Shown: piece after piece, positions 18,128 through 26,754 of the stretch
How the letters are laid out: the number at the start of each line of letters is the position of its first letter
How positions within the stretch are numbered: the first letter of the stretch is position 1
DNA from: Alteromonas sp. KC3
Lineage (GTDB): Bacteria > Pseudomonadota > Gammaproteobacteria > Enterobacterales > Alteromonadaceae
DNA length: 64,000 bases
Direction of reading: 5' to 3'
Assembly: GCF_016756315.1 (NCBI RefSeq)
Contig: NZ_AP024235.1
Coordinates: forward strand, 1,240,001 to 1,304,000
Made by a program: the position numbers and the translations under genes
Notes under the pieces: model-generated
What the model saw: the letters and a program-made list of their open reading frames with translations, nothing else
Database searches by the model: none
Told to the model about the DNA's origin: nothing

Positions 18128-18484
18128 CTACTCTTCTCGATTATCAGATTTTCGTTTTAGCATCTCTTCGATAATGGCCACTTTTTTCCTATCTGATTCT
18201 ATGCGATTTAGGAAGAAGTCTTTTTTTGCAAACAGTGCGCTTTCAAGGTTTGGGCAAAGTTTACCTAGCTCAATAAGGGTTCTATATCCCGCTTGAATTT
18301 CTGATAACGAGAAACCAATTGCTTTGCCATTGCTCACAAATGAAAGCTGTTTAACATGCAGCTCCGTGTAGATTCTATATCCATTGTCGCTGCGTTTAGG
18401 TGCAGTGATAATGCCCTCTTTTTCATAAAATCTTATGGTATCTCTTGATAGTCCGGTGCGTTTTTCGAGTGTTGAAATATTCAT
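18128..18484 (-). CDS. MerR-family transcriptional regulator
   Basis: Small MerR-type activator of 118 aa. The N-terminal winged helix reads ISTLEKRTGLSRDTIRFYEKEGII, then GYRIY, with a C-terminal dimerisation coiled coil at about 75-115. The single Cys (near residue 77) is not part of a clear metal motif, so an organic or redox signal is more likely than a metal. It is divergent from the metallo-hydrolase gene, and the 61-base gap holds a promoter with a MerR-style long spacer. Confidence 0.88.
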   Translation of the reverse strand: MNISTLEKRTGLSRDTIRFYEKEGIITAPKRSDNGYRIYTELHVKQLSFVSNGKAIGFSLSEIQAGYRTLIELGKLCPNLESALFAKKDFFLNRIESDRKKVAIIEEMLKRKSDNREE

Positions 18485-18493
18485 AACTATAGG

Positions 18494-18524
18494 TTGACTG
18501 TGGACTTACTCCATACTTTAGCAT
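18494..18524 (+). promoter_or_regulatory. MerR-type promoter with 19-bp spacer
   Basis: TTGACT (18494-18499) and TAGCAT (18519-18524) are separated by 19 bp. This over-long spacer is typical of promoters that MerR proteins untwist. Within it, GACTGTGGACT and ACTCCATACTT form an imperfect dyad (7 of 11 positions) around T18507. It points at the metallo-hydrolase gene, whose ATG is at 18546. Confidence 0.6.
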
Positions 18525-18545
18525 GTAAAAAAAGATGGAGGGAAC

Positions 18546-19310
18546 ATGAAAATTACACAATTACGAAACGCGACAATACTTATATCATTTGATAAACAAA
18601 CCATTATTGTAGATCCAATGTTAGCGAAAAAGGCAACGCTCCCTAAACTGCGTTACTTTAAAAGCAACAAGAAAAACCCATTGGTAGACATACCCGAAAG
18701 CTTTAAACAGTTACGAAACACCGTTAGTGCTGCACTCGTTACACACTGTCAAAAGGGCCACTTTGACCATCTAGATAGAGCCGGAGTCAAATGGCTGGCT
18801 GAAAATCAAATTCCTACTTTTTGTACTCGTCGAGACGAGAATTATCTCGCTAAGAAAAAAATACTGACGCAAGCATTACCTAACCACAGTAACCCATTTT
18901 TTGAGGGGAAAATTACGCTTATACCTGCAACACATACGCGTGGATGGTTGTCACCATTTATGGAGCATGGAACGGGATATTTTATAGAACTCCCTTCTCA
19001 CCCCTCTCTTTACCTAATGGGGGATACCGTACTCACCGACACGATAAGAGATTTCATTAGAAGCTATCAGCCTGATTACATAGTAGCTCCCACTGGAAAA
19101 GCGCAGTTTGATATTGGTGCTCCTTTACTGCTGGACGAACAAGAGATAATTGAATTGTTTACATTATCCAATGGAACCATCATCTGTAATCACATGGAGG
19201 CACTTGACCACTGTCGTATTTCAAGGGAAGGCTTGAAAAAGCTTTTGGCGTTGTCAGGAATAAAGAGCAGATACAAAATACCAAAAGATGGAGAAACACT
19301 TATATTATGA
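18546..19310 (+). CDS. Metallo-beta-lactamase-fold hydrolase
   Basis: UlaG/lactonase-like MBL-fold enzyme. The metal motif is present in a variant form, THCQKGHFDHLD near residue 74, where the first His of HxHxDH is replaced by Cys/Gln spacing. Further ligand candidates are His near TLIPATHTRGW, Asp in YLMGDTVL and His in CNHMEALDH. Length 254 aa, no signal peptide, so cytoplasmic. A GGAGGG site precedes the ATG. It is probably switched on by the divergent MerR protein. The substrate is unknown. Confidence 0.82.
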   Translation: MKITQLRNATILISFDKQTIIVDPMLAKKATLPKLRYFKSNKKNPLVDIPESFKQLRNTVSAALVTHCQKGHFDHLDRAGVKWLAENQIPTFCTRRDENYLAKKKILTQALPNHSNPFFEGKITLIPATHTRGWLSPFMEHGTGYFIELPSHPSLYLMGDTVLTDTIRDFIRSYQPDYIVAPTGKAQFDIGAPLLLDEQEIIELFTLSNGTIICNHMEALDHCRISREGLKKLLALSGIKSRYKIPKDGETLIL

Positions 19311-19339
19311 GGCTAACAAATTTTTGAGCATAGAGTGAA

Positions 19340-20194
19340 TTAGCGCACTTCAAGCACGCTCTCTAACCATTCAATAAACTTTACATTGTGCCGTGAAGTG
19401 AGCGCTTCTTTGTTTGCGATATAGTAGCAAAGCGACGAGTTTACAGCAGTGGTGTGCGCCTCGCTAAGTACGCCTGATGCGAGATAGTTCTGGGCGAGCG
19501 TTTGTGAACAAAAAACGTAGGCATTTTCTAGGAGTGCTTGTTGAATCCCGAAAAGTTCTTGGTCGAAGTACTTTACGCTTAATTGTTGATGGTCAAGGTT
19601 ATTGGCGAGGATCCACTCTTGTAAAGGGACTTTAGGCAGTGCGCTGTTTTTCCATTCTGTTGTATAGATAGATAATTGGCGTCTGTGGCTGAAGTCTAGC
19701 TCTGCGTTAGGGCCGCAAAATAGATTAAATCGTTCACGCTTAAGCATGTCCGAAGGTATCTGTTTATCAATATCACCTAGCCTTATTGGCAACGTAAATT
19801 TACTGGCTTCAATATTTTCGCCACTGGTTATGTTTACCTTGATTTCAGGGTGTTCAGTGTAGAACTGCTGTAGTGCAGGAATAAGAACAAGTGCCGCAAA
19901 TGAAGAGGTAGTAGCAATATTAATGTCTTTTTCGCTGGCAACAACCGTTTCAAGTGCAATAGCAATAGTAGCAAACCCTTGAGTAGCCGCTGATGACAGC
20001 ACTTTGCCGTTGTCGGTTAATGCTATCTGTCTAGCACGCCTGACAAATAACGTTGTGCCTAATCGTTGTTCAAGATTAGTTATGTGGTGAGATACTGCTG
20101 TGGGGGTTAGCGATAACTCTTCAGCAGCACGCTTAAAGCTGCCGAGCCTAGCAGCTGCTTCGAAGGCTTTAAGGGCAGGTAAGGACACTTGCAT
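19340..20194 (-). CDS. LysR-family regulator (GcvA-like)
   Basis: GcvA-type LysR regulator: the N-terminus LPALKAFEAAARLGSFKRAAEELSLTPTAVSHHITNLEQRLG is the characteristic winged helix of this subgroup, followed by an effector-binding domain. 284 aa. It is divergent from azoR across 138 bases containing an inverted repeat, so it most likely controls azoR in response to a quinone, azo or other electrophile. It is convergent with the MBL gene. Confidence 0.9.
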   Translation of the reverse strand: MQVSLPALKAFEAAARLGSFKRAAEELSLTPTAVSHHITNLEQRLGTTLFVRRARQIALTDNGKVLSSAATQGFATIAIALETVVASEKDINIATTSSFAALVLIPALQQFYTEHPEIKVNITSGENIEASKFTLPIRLGDIDKQIPSDMLKRERFNLFCGPNAELDFSHRRQLSIYTTEWKNSALPKVPLQEWILANNLDHQQLSVKYFDQELFGIQQALLENAYVFCSQTLAQNYLASGVLSEAHTTAVNSSLCYYIANKEALTSRHNVKFIEWLESVLEVR

Positions 20195-20232
20195 AGGTTT
20201 TCTCTACTTGTGCTACTTGAATGCTAAAAGAT

Positions 20233-20251
20233 AGGTGATTTTTATTCACCT
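20233..20251. promoter_or_regulatory. Inverted repeat between divergent lysR and azoR
   Basis: AGGTGA (20233-20238) and TCACCT (20246-20251) form a perfect 6-bp inverted repeat with a seven-base AT spacer. It lies 38 bases from the LysR start and 81 from azoR, a suitable position for an autoregulatory LysR operator. Confidence 0.4.
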
Positions 20252-20332
20252 GTAAATGCGTATTAGTCGTTTGTCAGCTAGTGGCGTAAGCGCAAAAATA
20301 AAACACATATTTAACAGCTGAGGACTTCTAAA

Positions 20333-21007
20333 ATGAGTGTTTTATTACATGTTGATTCAAGCGTCAGAAATATCTCGAACGCCAACCCCGATCATAATTC
20401 TATTTCCAAAAATCTAGCTAAGCAGTTAGTTTCAGCACTTCGAGAACATAATGCTATAGATGAGTATATTTATCGTGATGTCGGTGTGAACCCTCCGGGT
20501 TTTATTACCCAAGAATGGATTGGTGCCGTATTTACACCAGAGCTACAGCAAACGCCACAGCAGCGCGAATTGTTGCTTCAATCGAATACTTTAATAGACG
20601 AAGTTGAAAGGGCCGATATCATCGTCATCTCTTCACCCATGTACAATTACGGTATGCCTGCTCAGCTAAAGGCATGGTTTGATCAAATTATTCGTATTAA
20701 TAAAACGTTTGATTTCGATCTGTCTCGTGGCGATAAGCCTTTGGCTCCTCTCTTTTCTGGTAAAACCCTTGTGATAGTAACGTCAAGCGGAGAGTTCGGG
20801 TTTGAGAAAGGAGGAGTTAACGAAAAGGCCAGTCACTTGGTTCCTCATCTTCGCACGTTAAGCCGTTATTTAGGCGTAGAAAATATCTATGAAGTTGCCT
20901 CGGAATATCAAGAGTTTGGTGATGCACGACATCAAGCGTCTTTGAATAATGCCAGAATTAAAGTGGGCGACATCGCGTTGCGGTTAGCTAAACAGGTTGG
21001 TTTGTAA
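20333..21007 (+). CDS. azoR: FMN-dependent NADH-azoreductase
   Basis: Flavodoxin-like quinone/azo reductase of the AcpD/AzoR family, a dimeric FMN enzyme that performs two-electron reduction of quinones and azo compounds. The phosphate loop is VDSSVRNISNANPDHNSIS near the N-terminus. The conserved SPMYNYGMPAQLKAWFDQIIR lies at about 101-121, and TSSGEFGF lines the flavin pocket. 224 aa, slightly longer than E. coli AzoR (201). It is divergent from a GcvA-type LysR gene. Confidence 0.88.
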   Translation: MSVLLHVDSSVRNISNANPDHNSISKNLAKQLVSALREHNAIDEYIYRDVGVNPPGFITQEWIGAVFTPELQQTPQQRELLLQSNTLIDEVERADIIVISSPMYNYGMPAQLKAWFDQIIRINKTFDFDLSRGDKPLAPLFSGKTLVIVTSSGEFGFEKGGVNEKASHLVPHLRTLSRYLGVENIYEVASEYQEFGDARHQASLNNARIKVGDIALRLAKQVGL

Positions 21008-21076
21008 CTGTAATAATCGTAGCCATGAAAAAGGTCGTGAAATGGGGTGAGAGGTGAAATTACTCGTTATGTGAAT

Positions 21077-21649
21077 TTACTTCTCGCTCGGTTCGTTTTT
21101 TGACGCAAAAGAACTTAATTCGCCGTAGGTTGCGACATGAGCTTCTTCGTACTTCCGTTTGGCAGCGTTTAAGTTAACTAAGGCCTCCTTGAATACACTG
21201 TTTTTTTGCGCAAGTTCATAGACTAACGTTGCTTTTAACTTTTCAAGTTCTCCAATTTCAGCAGTTCCCATTTCCGCTGAAGCTTGAGCAAATGATGCTC
21301 TTTCCATAAACGAGTTTGAGCGATTGGACACCATTTCTTGTTTGAAAAGCGTATTTCTAATTCTAATTTCAAAGGCATTTTGGCAGACAGTATACGTTAA
21401 ACGTGAATTCCGACGCTTCTTTTTCTCACAGACATAATGTAAATCAGAGTCGCCAACTAACGTGTTAAACGTGTCAAATACAGCAAATGTTGCGGCTTCG
21501 TATTGTTCACGCAGAAGTGTAAGTGGTTTTGACGTTGTTACTTCTATCACTTCAACCTGAGTGTCAGGCCTAGTAGGTAGGTTATTTGCTAGTGCCGAAA
21601 ATGAACCTAACACACTGATGAGTACTATGCCCGTTGTCTTGAACATCAT
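21077..21649 (-). CDS. Hypothetical exported protein with coiled coil
   Basis: No family recognised. A signal peptide is clear (residues 1-21, ending SALA-N), so the 190-aa precursor should be periplasmic. Two cysteines about 15 residues apart (VCEKKK and TVCQNA) could form a disulfide. The second half (about 115-180) is charged, helical and coiled-coil-like. AAGGT lies six bases before the first of two adjacent ATGs. It converges with azoR and diverges from the DUF2167 gene. Confidence 0.7.
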   Translation of the reverse strand: MMFKTTGIVLISVLGSFSALANNLPTRPDTQVEVIEVTTSKPLTLLREQYEAATFAVFDTFNTLVGDSDLHYVCEKKKRRNSRLTYTVCQNAFEIRIRNTLFKQEMVSNRSNSFMERASFAQASAEMGTAEIGELEKLKATLVYELAQKNSVFKEALVNLNAAKRKYEEAHVATYGELSSFASKNEPSEK

Positions 21650-21846
21650 CCTGATACCTTATTTCCATTGACCTCATCAGTGTAGCAATCAGCTCAACAG
21701 TTTTCCAAGCCATACTCTTAAAAGACGCTAAACAAAAAATTGACAAGGTGGGTTATCTAATAGACATTAGCGAATAGAGGTAATAGCGATTTTTGTGTTG
21801 CTGTGCCTGAATTGTCTAATACTTATAAGAATAACAGGGATGTCCT

Positions 21847-22794
21847 ATGAAAAAGTCCTTTATTGCATCTGGGCTTGGCTCAATGCTCTTTTTATCAACC
21901 GCACTATATGGGCAAGCATTAGAAACTGAAACGCCGAATGAGGTTGTAGAGCCTGTCGCCGCACTATCCGAAGATGAAATTAAACATCAAGAATACCTGA
22001 AATGGGCAGAAGAGTTTGAAGCGTCGCTCACTTATCAAACTGGGAAAATTACACTGCCAGGCGGTAAGGCAACACTTAACGTACCCGAAGATTACTATTA
22101 TCTGTCACCACAAGATACAAAGCGTGTACTAGAAGAAGCATGGGGTAATCCGGAAGGGGAGCCTATGCTTGGAATGTTATTTCCGCAGGAATACCGCGTA
22201 CTCGATAGTGCATCATGGGGCGTTACCATAGAATATGCAGAAGATGGTTATGTTTCTGACGAAGATGCAGAAGATATAGATTATGATGATCTTCTAAAAG
22301 AAATGAAAAGTGATACTGCTGAAGAGTCTGAATGGCGCTTAGAGCAGGGCTACCCCAGCATTGAGTTAGTTGGGTGGGCTGAGCAGCCTTACTACGATGC
22401 GAATACACATAAGTTGTATTGGGCTAAAGAGCTTATTTTTGGCGGAAATGAAGCGCATACCTTGAATTACAATGTTCGAGCTCTGGGTAGACAAGGTTAT
22501 TTGGTAATGAATTTTATTGCCAATATGGGACAACTCGAAGAAGTTAACGCAGCCCGAGACGAAGTGCTCGCAATGGTCAGCTTTAACGATGGCCATAAAT
22601 ACAGCGAGTTCGATCCTGACATCGACAAGGTTGCTGCTTATGGCATAGGTGGACTTATAGCGGGTAAAGTACTTGCCAAAACTGGCTTTTTAGCACTGGC
22701 TCTGGTGTTTCTGAAAAAGTTCTGGTTTGTAATATTGCTGCCGTTGTATTGGTTGAGAAATAAGATATTTGGTAAAAAAGAAACGGCCGAGTAA
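21847..22794 (+). CDS. DUF2167 membrane-anchored protein
   Basis: The family signature is visible: ITLPGGKATLNVPEDYYYLSPQDTKRVLEEAWGNP, then LGMLFP and WGVTIEYAEDGYVSDEDAEDIDYDDLL. A signal peptide covers residues 1-24. After a domain of about 220 residues there are one or two C-terminal membrane segments (about 265-305) ending in a basic tail. DUF2167 has no established function. A GGGA site lies upstream of the ATG, and the gene is single, closed by a strong terminator. Confidence 0.85.
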   Translation: MKKSFIASGLGSMLFLSTALYGQALETETPNEVVEPVAALSEDEIKHQEYLKWAEEFEASLTYQTGKITLPGGKATLNVPEDYYYLSPQDTKRVLEEAWGNPEGEPMLGMLFPQEYRVLDSASWGVTIEYAEDGYVSDEDAEDIDYDDLLKEMKSDTAEESEWRLEQGYPSIELVGWAEQPYYDANTHKLYWAKELIFGGNEAHTLNYNVRALGRQGYLVMNFIANMGQLEEVNAARDEVLAMVSFNDGHKYSEFDPDIDKVAAYGIGGLIAGKVLAKTGFLALALVFLKKFWFVILLPLYWLRNKIFGKKETAE

Positions 22795-22821
22795 GTCGGG
22801 AGTTGCTTTCAAATATTGTGG

Positions 22822-22856
22822 AATAAAGGTGGCGCTAAGCCACCTTTATTTTTTGT
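22822..22856 (+). terminator. Rho-independent terminator, overlaps convergent gene end
   Basis: AATAAAGGTGGC (22822-22833) pairs perfectly over 12 bp with GCCACCTTTATT (22839-22850), followed by TTTT. It ends the DUF2167 transcript. The loop contains the stop codon of the convergent PLP-enzyme gene (22835-22837), so the right stem arm is also coding sequence on the minus strand. Confidence 0.88.
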
Positions 22857-23881
22857 AAGTGCTCATCATACTCTTCGGTTGGACCTATTTCGCTGCTAAC
22901 CCAATCAGCATTGTAATAGGTATTTGAATAGCGCTCTCCACTGTCACACATGAGCGTAACGATAGATCCAGATTCCCCTTTTTCTATCATCGAGGCGGCA
23001 ACCTGTAATGCGCCCCACAAATTAGTCCCCGTCGAAGGGCCAGCTTTAATCCCCATCGTGTTGTTGAGCCAGTGCATCGTAGCGATACTGGCTGCATCTG
23101 GCACTCGCATCATAGAATCAATAACGTCGTGCTGGAATGAAGCCTCTACCTTTGGGCGTCCTATGCCTTCAATTCGGCTGCCTCTGCTGGCGGTAAGCGT
23201 TGAATCTCTTTGCTGATAGCTATCAAAAAAGACACTGTGTTCTGGGTCAACAACCATAAGCTTAGAGGGTAAGCCCTTGTAACGAATATATCGACCTATA
23301 GTCGCAGACGTACCACCAGTACCTGCACTCATCACGACTGTGTGAGGAATTGGGTGAGGTTCTGCTTTCATTTGTTCAAATATTGACTCGGCAATATTAT
23401 TATTTCCTCGCCAGTCTGTCGCACGTTCTGCAAACAAAAATTGGTCCATGAAATACCCGTTTAGCTGCTGTGCAATACGCTGAGCTTCACAGTGCATTTG
23501 CGTTGGACACTCAACAAAATGGCATGTACCACCATATTTTTCAATAAGCGCAATTTTACTTTGCGCCGTCGAACGGGGCATAACGGCGACAAACGGAACA
23601 CCAATCATTTTGGCAAAGTACGCTTCTGATACGGCGGTACTGCCAGATGACGCCTCTATTACCGTGGTATTTTGATTAATTTTTCCGTTACATAATGCAT
23701 ATAGAAAAAGCGAGCGAGCCAAACGGTGCTTTAAGCTGCCGGTAGGGTGGGTGCTTTCATCTTTCAAATAGATATCTACACCCTGAAGCGTAAGTTGTTC
23801 TAGCTTGATTAAATGCGTGTCCGCAGAGCGTTGGTAATCTGCATTTATGGTTTTTATGGCTTTCGTTACCCAGTCTGACAT
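22835..23881 (-). CDS. PLP-dependent cysteine synthase/desulfhydrase-like enzyme
   Basis: Fold-type II PLP enzyme of the cysteine synthase family. The PLP lysine is Lys51 in THPTGSLKHR, the substrate loop is EASSGSTAVSEAY, and the phosphate-binding glycine loop is SAGTGGTSATIGRY near residue 195. The C-terminal extension and the sequence SRIEGIGRPKVEASF resemble Cds1-type L-cysteine desulfhydrases rather than CysK, so hydrogen sulfide release from cysteine is a reasonable prediction. 348 aa, cytoplasmic, with a GGGGAG ribosome site. Not linked to a cys operon here. Confidence 0.82.
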   Translation of the reverse strand: MSDWVTKAIKTINADYQRSADTHLIKLEQLTLQGVDIYLKDESTHPTGSLKHRLARSLFLYALCNGKINQNTTVIEASSGSTAVSEAYFAKMIGVPFVAVMPRSTAQSKIALIEKYGGTCHFVECPTQMHCEAQRIAQQLNGYFMDQFLFAERATDWRGNNNIAESIFEQMKAEPHPIPHTVVMSAGTGGTSATIGRYIRYKGLPSKLMVVDPEHSVFFDSYQQRDSTLTASRGSRIEGIGRPKVEASFQHDVIDSMMRVPDAASIATMHWLNNTMGIKAGPSTGTNLWGALQVAASMIEKGESGSIVTLMCDSGERYSNTYYNADWVSSEIGPTEEYDEHLQKIKVA

Positions 23882-24140
23882 TATTTCTCCCCTGCGTTTT
23901 TGTCTAAGGCCTGTTGGTCTTTACTGTGTAACAAACATCAACAGGTCCTAGCTACAATATCAATGTTGGATGAGTAAAAACGCCTAAAAAATTATGGTTT
24001 GAAGGATGTTTTAAGGTAAAAATTTCTTCGTATGGCTAAAAGTGTAGTGATTTTTTTTAGTGTGTGTTTTTTGTTCATTGTCTTTTCTGAAAATAAACCC
24101 ATTACATATATCACACAAAGCTGCGGGTGCTGGGAGCAAC

Positions 24141-24410
24141 ATGAGTTTAGAAACGTATACAATTTTGATGAGTTTATTGGTATGTCTGGGCACACTTCTT
24201 AGTCTTGGCTTCTTTGCACTGATGTACAAATGGGCAAAAAAGCAAAAAGGAGCGGCAATGGCCTTTGGCATGTTAGTTCAAATGTTTTTACCCGATCCTA
24301 AAGTAGAGCAAACCATAGAGATGGTGGTTGAGTCGAAAAAAGAAGTGAGTGGTGAGCGAGAAGCTGATAACACCTCAAATGAAGGGGACACAGAGGAATG
24401 GAAATCTTAA
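24141..24410 (+). CDS. Small single-pass membrane protein, unknown function
   Basis: 89 aa; no family recognised. One N-terminal transmembrane helix (about residues 5-30: ILMSLLVCLGTLLSLGFFALMYKW) is followed by a basic patch (KWAKKQKG), a second weakly hydrophobic stretch and a highly acidic tail (EREADNTSNEGDTEEWK). The ATG at 24141 follows GGGAG at good spacing; upstream extension to 24060 lacks a ribosome site. It is about 60 bases before the exonuclease-phosphatase gene and could share its transcript. Confidence 0.6.
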   Translation: MSLETYTILMSLLVCLGTLLSLGFFALMYKWAKKQKGAAMAFGMLVQMFLPDPKVEQTIEMVVESKKEVSGEREADNTSNEGDTEEWKS

Positions 24411-24470
24411 ACTAGAACAGATTTGACGACCCTGATATCTTAAATATTCCTTCACTGCACTGGTCATCTT

Positions 24471-25655
24471 ATGAAAACAAAAGCATTTTTTATGCTCTTC
24501 TCAATAATGCCGTTTATGCTTGTTGCGCAAACGCTCAAGGTAGCTACATTCAACGTAAGTATGGAGTCGACTAATTACAAGTCATTGGGCATGGCGCCAA
24601 GCGAAAAAGTACTGGCGCACATACTAAGTAATGGCGAACACCCCCAAGTTAGAAATATTGCTGAAATTATTCAACGCGTTCGGCCTGACATTATTTTACT
24701 CAATGAATTTGATTACATTAAGGACAAGAATAAGGGCATTAATGCGTTTGTGAAAAACTACTTGAATGTGTCTCAGGCGCAGCAGCAACCCATTGACTAT
24801 CCGTATACGTACATAGCGCCTGTCAACACGGGCGCACCGACACCCTTTGACCTCGACAATAATGGTAAAGTCGAGCGGTTTGGCGGCGATGCCTTTGGCT
24901 ACGGCTTGTATGAAGGGCAATATGGAATGGCACTGCTGTCGAAATACCCAATAGATGAAACTCACGTGCGCACCTTTCAATTTTTCAAATGGCACCATAT
25001 GCCGCACCCGCAAAAGCCATTTTTACCTAGCGCAAGCGGCGAGATGGAAGAGAGCGAGTCGTGGTATGACGAAGAAGAATGGGCAGCTTTTCGACTTAGT
25101 TCTAAGTCTCATTGGGATGTGCCCATTAACGTAGGTGATCAGGTTGTACATATATTGGCGATGCACCCAACCCCACCTAACTTCGATGGTGAAGAAGACA
25201 GAAACGGCAAGCGCAATGCCGATGAAATAAGGTTGATGGCCGATTATCTAACGCCCGATAAAGGAATCTATATTTACGATGATAATAGCAACAAAGTCAC
25301 TTTAGAAGCGGACTCGCGTTTTGTTCTTGTTGGTGATTTTAATGCCGCAGATATTGGCGATAAATACCGTGAAGGAGTGATTGAGCAGTTAACTAATAGC
25401 CCGTACGTCAACAATAGCGTGATCCCGAAAAGTGCCGGCGGTGCTCAATCATCTGCAGAAACCTACAGTGAACGTTACACCGCCTATTGGGGGGCTAGAG
25501 CGGATTATGTACTACCTTCTTCATACGGTTTTGAGGTTGTTGACGCCGGTGTGTTTTGGCCCGCGAAAACAAGTGATCTACATAGGTTAGTTAAAGATAG
25601 ACAGGCAAGTTCAGATCACCGATTAGTTTGGACAACACTTTCGCTGTCACAATAG
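24471..25655 (+). CDS. Secreted endonuclease/exonuclease/phosphatase-family protein
   Basis: EEP-fold metal-dependent phosphodiesterase. Signal peptide at residues 1-19 (ending FMLVAQ), then the family motifs KVATFNVSMES, LLNEFDY (catalytic Glu), MALLSKYPI, GDFNAADIG and the terminal SSDHRLVW. Such exported enzymes act as nucleases or phosphoesterases for scavenging, among other roles; the substrate cannot be told from sequence. 394 aa. The ATG lacks a clear ribosome site. It converges with the DUF417 gene. Confidence 0.85.
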   Translation: MKTKAFFMLFSIMPFMLVAQTLKVATFNVSMESTNYKSLGMAPSEKVLAHILSNGEHPQVRNIAEIIQRVRPDIILLNEFDYIKDKNKGINAFVKNYLNVSQAQQQPIDYPYTYIAPVNTGAPTPFDLDNNGKVERFGGDAFGYGLYEGQYGMALLSKYPIDETHVRTFQFFKWHHMPHPQKPFLPSASGEMEESESWYDEEEWAAFRLSSKSHWDVPINVGDQVVHILAMHPTPPNFDGEEDRNGKRNADEIRLMADYLTPDKGIYIYDDNSNKVTLEADSRFVLVGDFNAADIGDKYREGVIEQLTNSPYVNNSVIPKSAGGAQSSAETYSERYTAYWGARADYVLPSSYGFEVVDAGVFWPAKTSDLHRLVKDRQASSDHRLVWTTLSLSQ

Positions 25656-25720
25656 GCAGTTACAGCACATGAAAGGGCGGGCGGCGGTTAAGCGCCTTTC
25701 GCCCGCAAAAAGTGTGTTTG

Positions 25721-26575
25721 TTAGTTGCGACTTTTAGTCGCGCTGGTCCAAAGCGTGTAATACCCCACTACAACTAAATTTGCTATAAACCAAAGATCTT
25801 TAATCACAAATTGTCCTAGGCGATTAAAAATCGTCTCGCTGCTAAGCGTATCTGGAACCGTAAATATAAAGGTTTGCGTCATCAAGAAAACTGACAGGGC
25901 AGCAAGTCCACTTACTTTGATGATAGTTTTCTGATTGAGCAATAAACCAATACCTAATGCGAGGGCAAAAAAGACATCGAATACACCAATAACATTTGAC
26001 GCACCTTGAACACTAAATAGTGTATACAACCATGACATGAAGGGTGATGTTTCGATAAGTCCCACTATGCCGTTTGCTTCAAATTCATAAAATTTCATGC
26101 CACCAATCCACAAAAGCACCATAGCCACGGGGACATAGTTTGCCCACGCCAGTTGCTTATCGGTAAACTTATGCCGATAAAAAAGAAAGAAAAACAACGG
26201 GAAAACAGCAACGTATTTAATAATGCCCTGACCGCTGCCAATAATAGGGAACCCTCCAAGGTCTGCCATCCATCTACTCGGCGAAAGTAAGGTTAATAGT
26301 GGTATGCTTACGATGATAAATGTAAATAAGGTAGCGAGTTTTATTGAGACGAGCTTGAGCCTAGCGGCTACCGCTAAAAGAGCGATCATCAAAAACGCTA
26401 CACCTGCAATAACACCCATTGTGGCGTCTGAAAACGCACTTGATAGTCCGTAAAAATGGAGTGTCGCTTTTATTGAGCCAGGGCTGGCGCCAAGCAAAAA
26501 TGTCAGCCCTAATAAGCCTAGGCTAAACACCAGTAAGAAAGTGACGAGATTTTCTGTCTGTTTAAGTGTCATCAT
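25721..26575 (-). CDS. DUF417 (YkgB/RclC-like) multi-pass membrane protein
   Basis: The C-terminal two-thirds carries the DUF417 signature (WIGGMKFYEFEANGIVGLIETSPFMSWLY, then VIGVFDVFFALALGIGLL and QFVIKDLWFIANL). The family includes E. coli YkgB/RclC, linked to reactive-chlorine resistance. The N-terminal part adds about three or four more helices not found in the roughly 200-aa E. coli protein. Two adjacent ATGs at 26575/26572 follow GCGGAA; an ATG at 26632 has no ribosome site. Role in envelope redox stress is a family-based guess. Confidence 0.82.
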   Translation of the reverse strand: MMTLKQTENLVTFLLVFSLGLLGLTFLLGASPGSIKATLHFYGLSSAFSDATMGVIAGVAFLMIALLAVAARLKLVSIKLATLFTFIIVSIPLLTLLSPSRWMADLGGFPIIGSGQGIIKYVAVFPLFFFLFYRHKFTDKQLAWANYVPVAMVLLWIGGMKFYEFEANGIVGLIETSPFMSWLYTLFSVQGASNVIGVFDVFFALALGIGLLLNQKTIIKVSGLAALSVFLMTQTFIFTVPDTLSSETIFNRLGQFVIKDLWFIANLVVVGYYTLWTSATKSRN

Positions 26576-26697
26576 TATTCCGCGTAGTACATCAGGCAAA
26601 TATAGACCTTGCTCAATGCATTCATATTTCAATTATTTGCTCAAAAGCATCGTAAAAAGCCATATGCTTTGCGTTATTATTCATGTGATACAAGAAC

Positions 26698-26726
26698 TTG
26701 TTAAGATTATGTGGTCATACTCTCAT
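26698..26726 (+). promoter_or_regulatory. Possible sigma-70 promoter of the lipoprotein gene
   Basis: TTGTTA (26698-26703) and TCTCAT (26721-26726) are separated by the ideal 17 bp and lie 28 bases before the GTG start at 26755. Both boxes match four of six consensus positions, so support is moderate. Confidence 0.4.
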
Positions 26727-26754
26727 ACACCCTAAATCACTAAAGGATATTGTA

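Noticed and set aside
25660..25715. GC-rich dyad between the convergent exonuclease and DUF417 genes
   Set aside because: Pairing is interrupted, and neither strand has a T tract after the stem, so it was not called a terminator.
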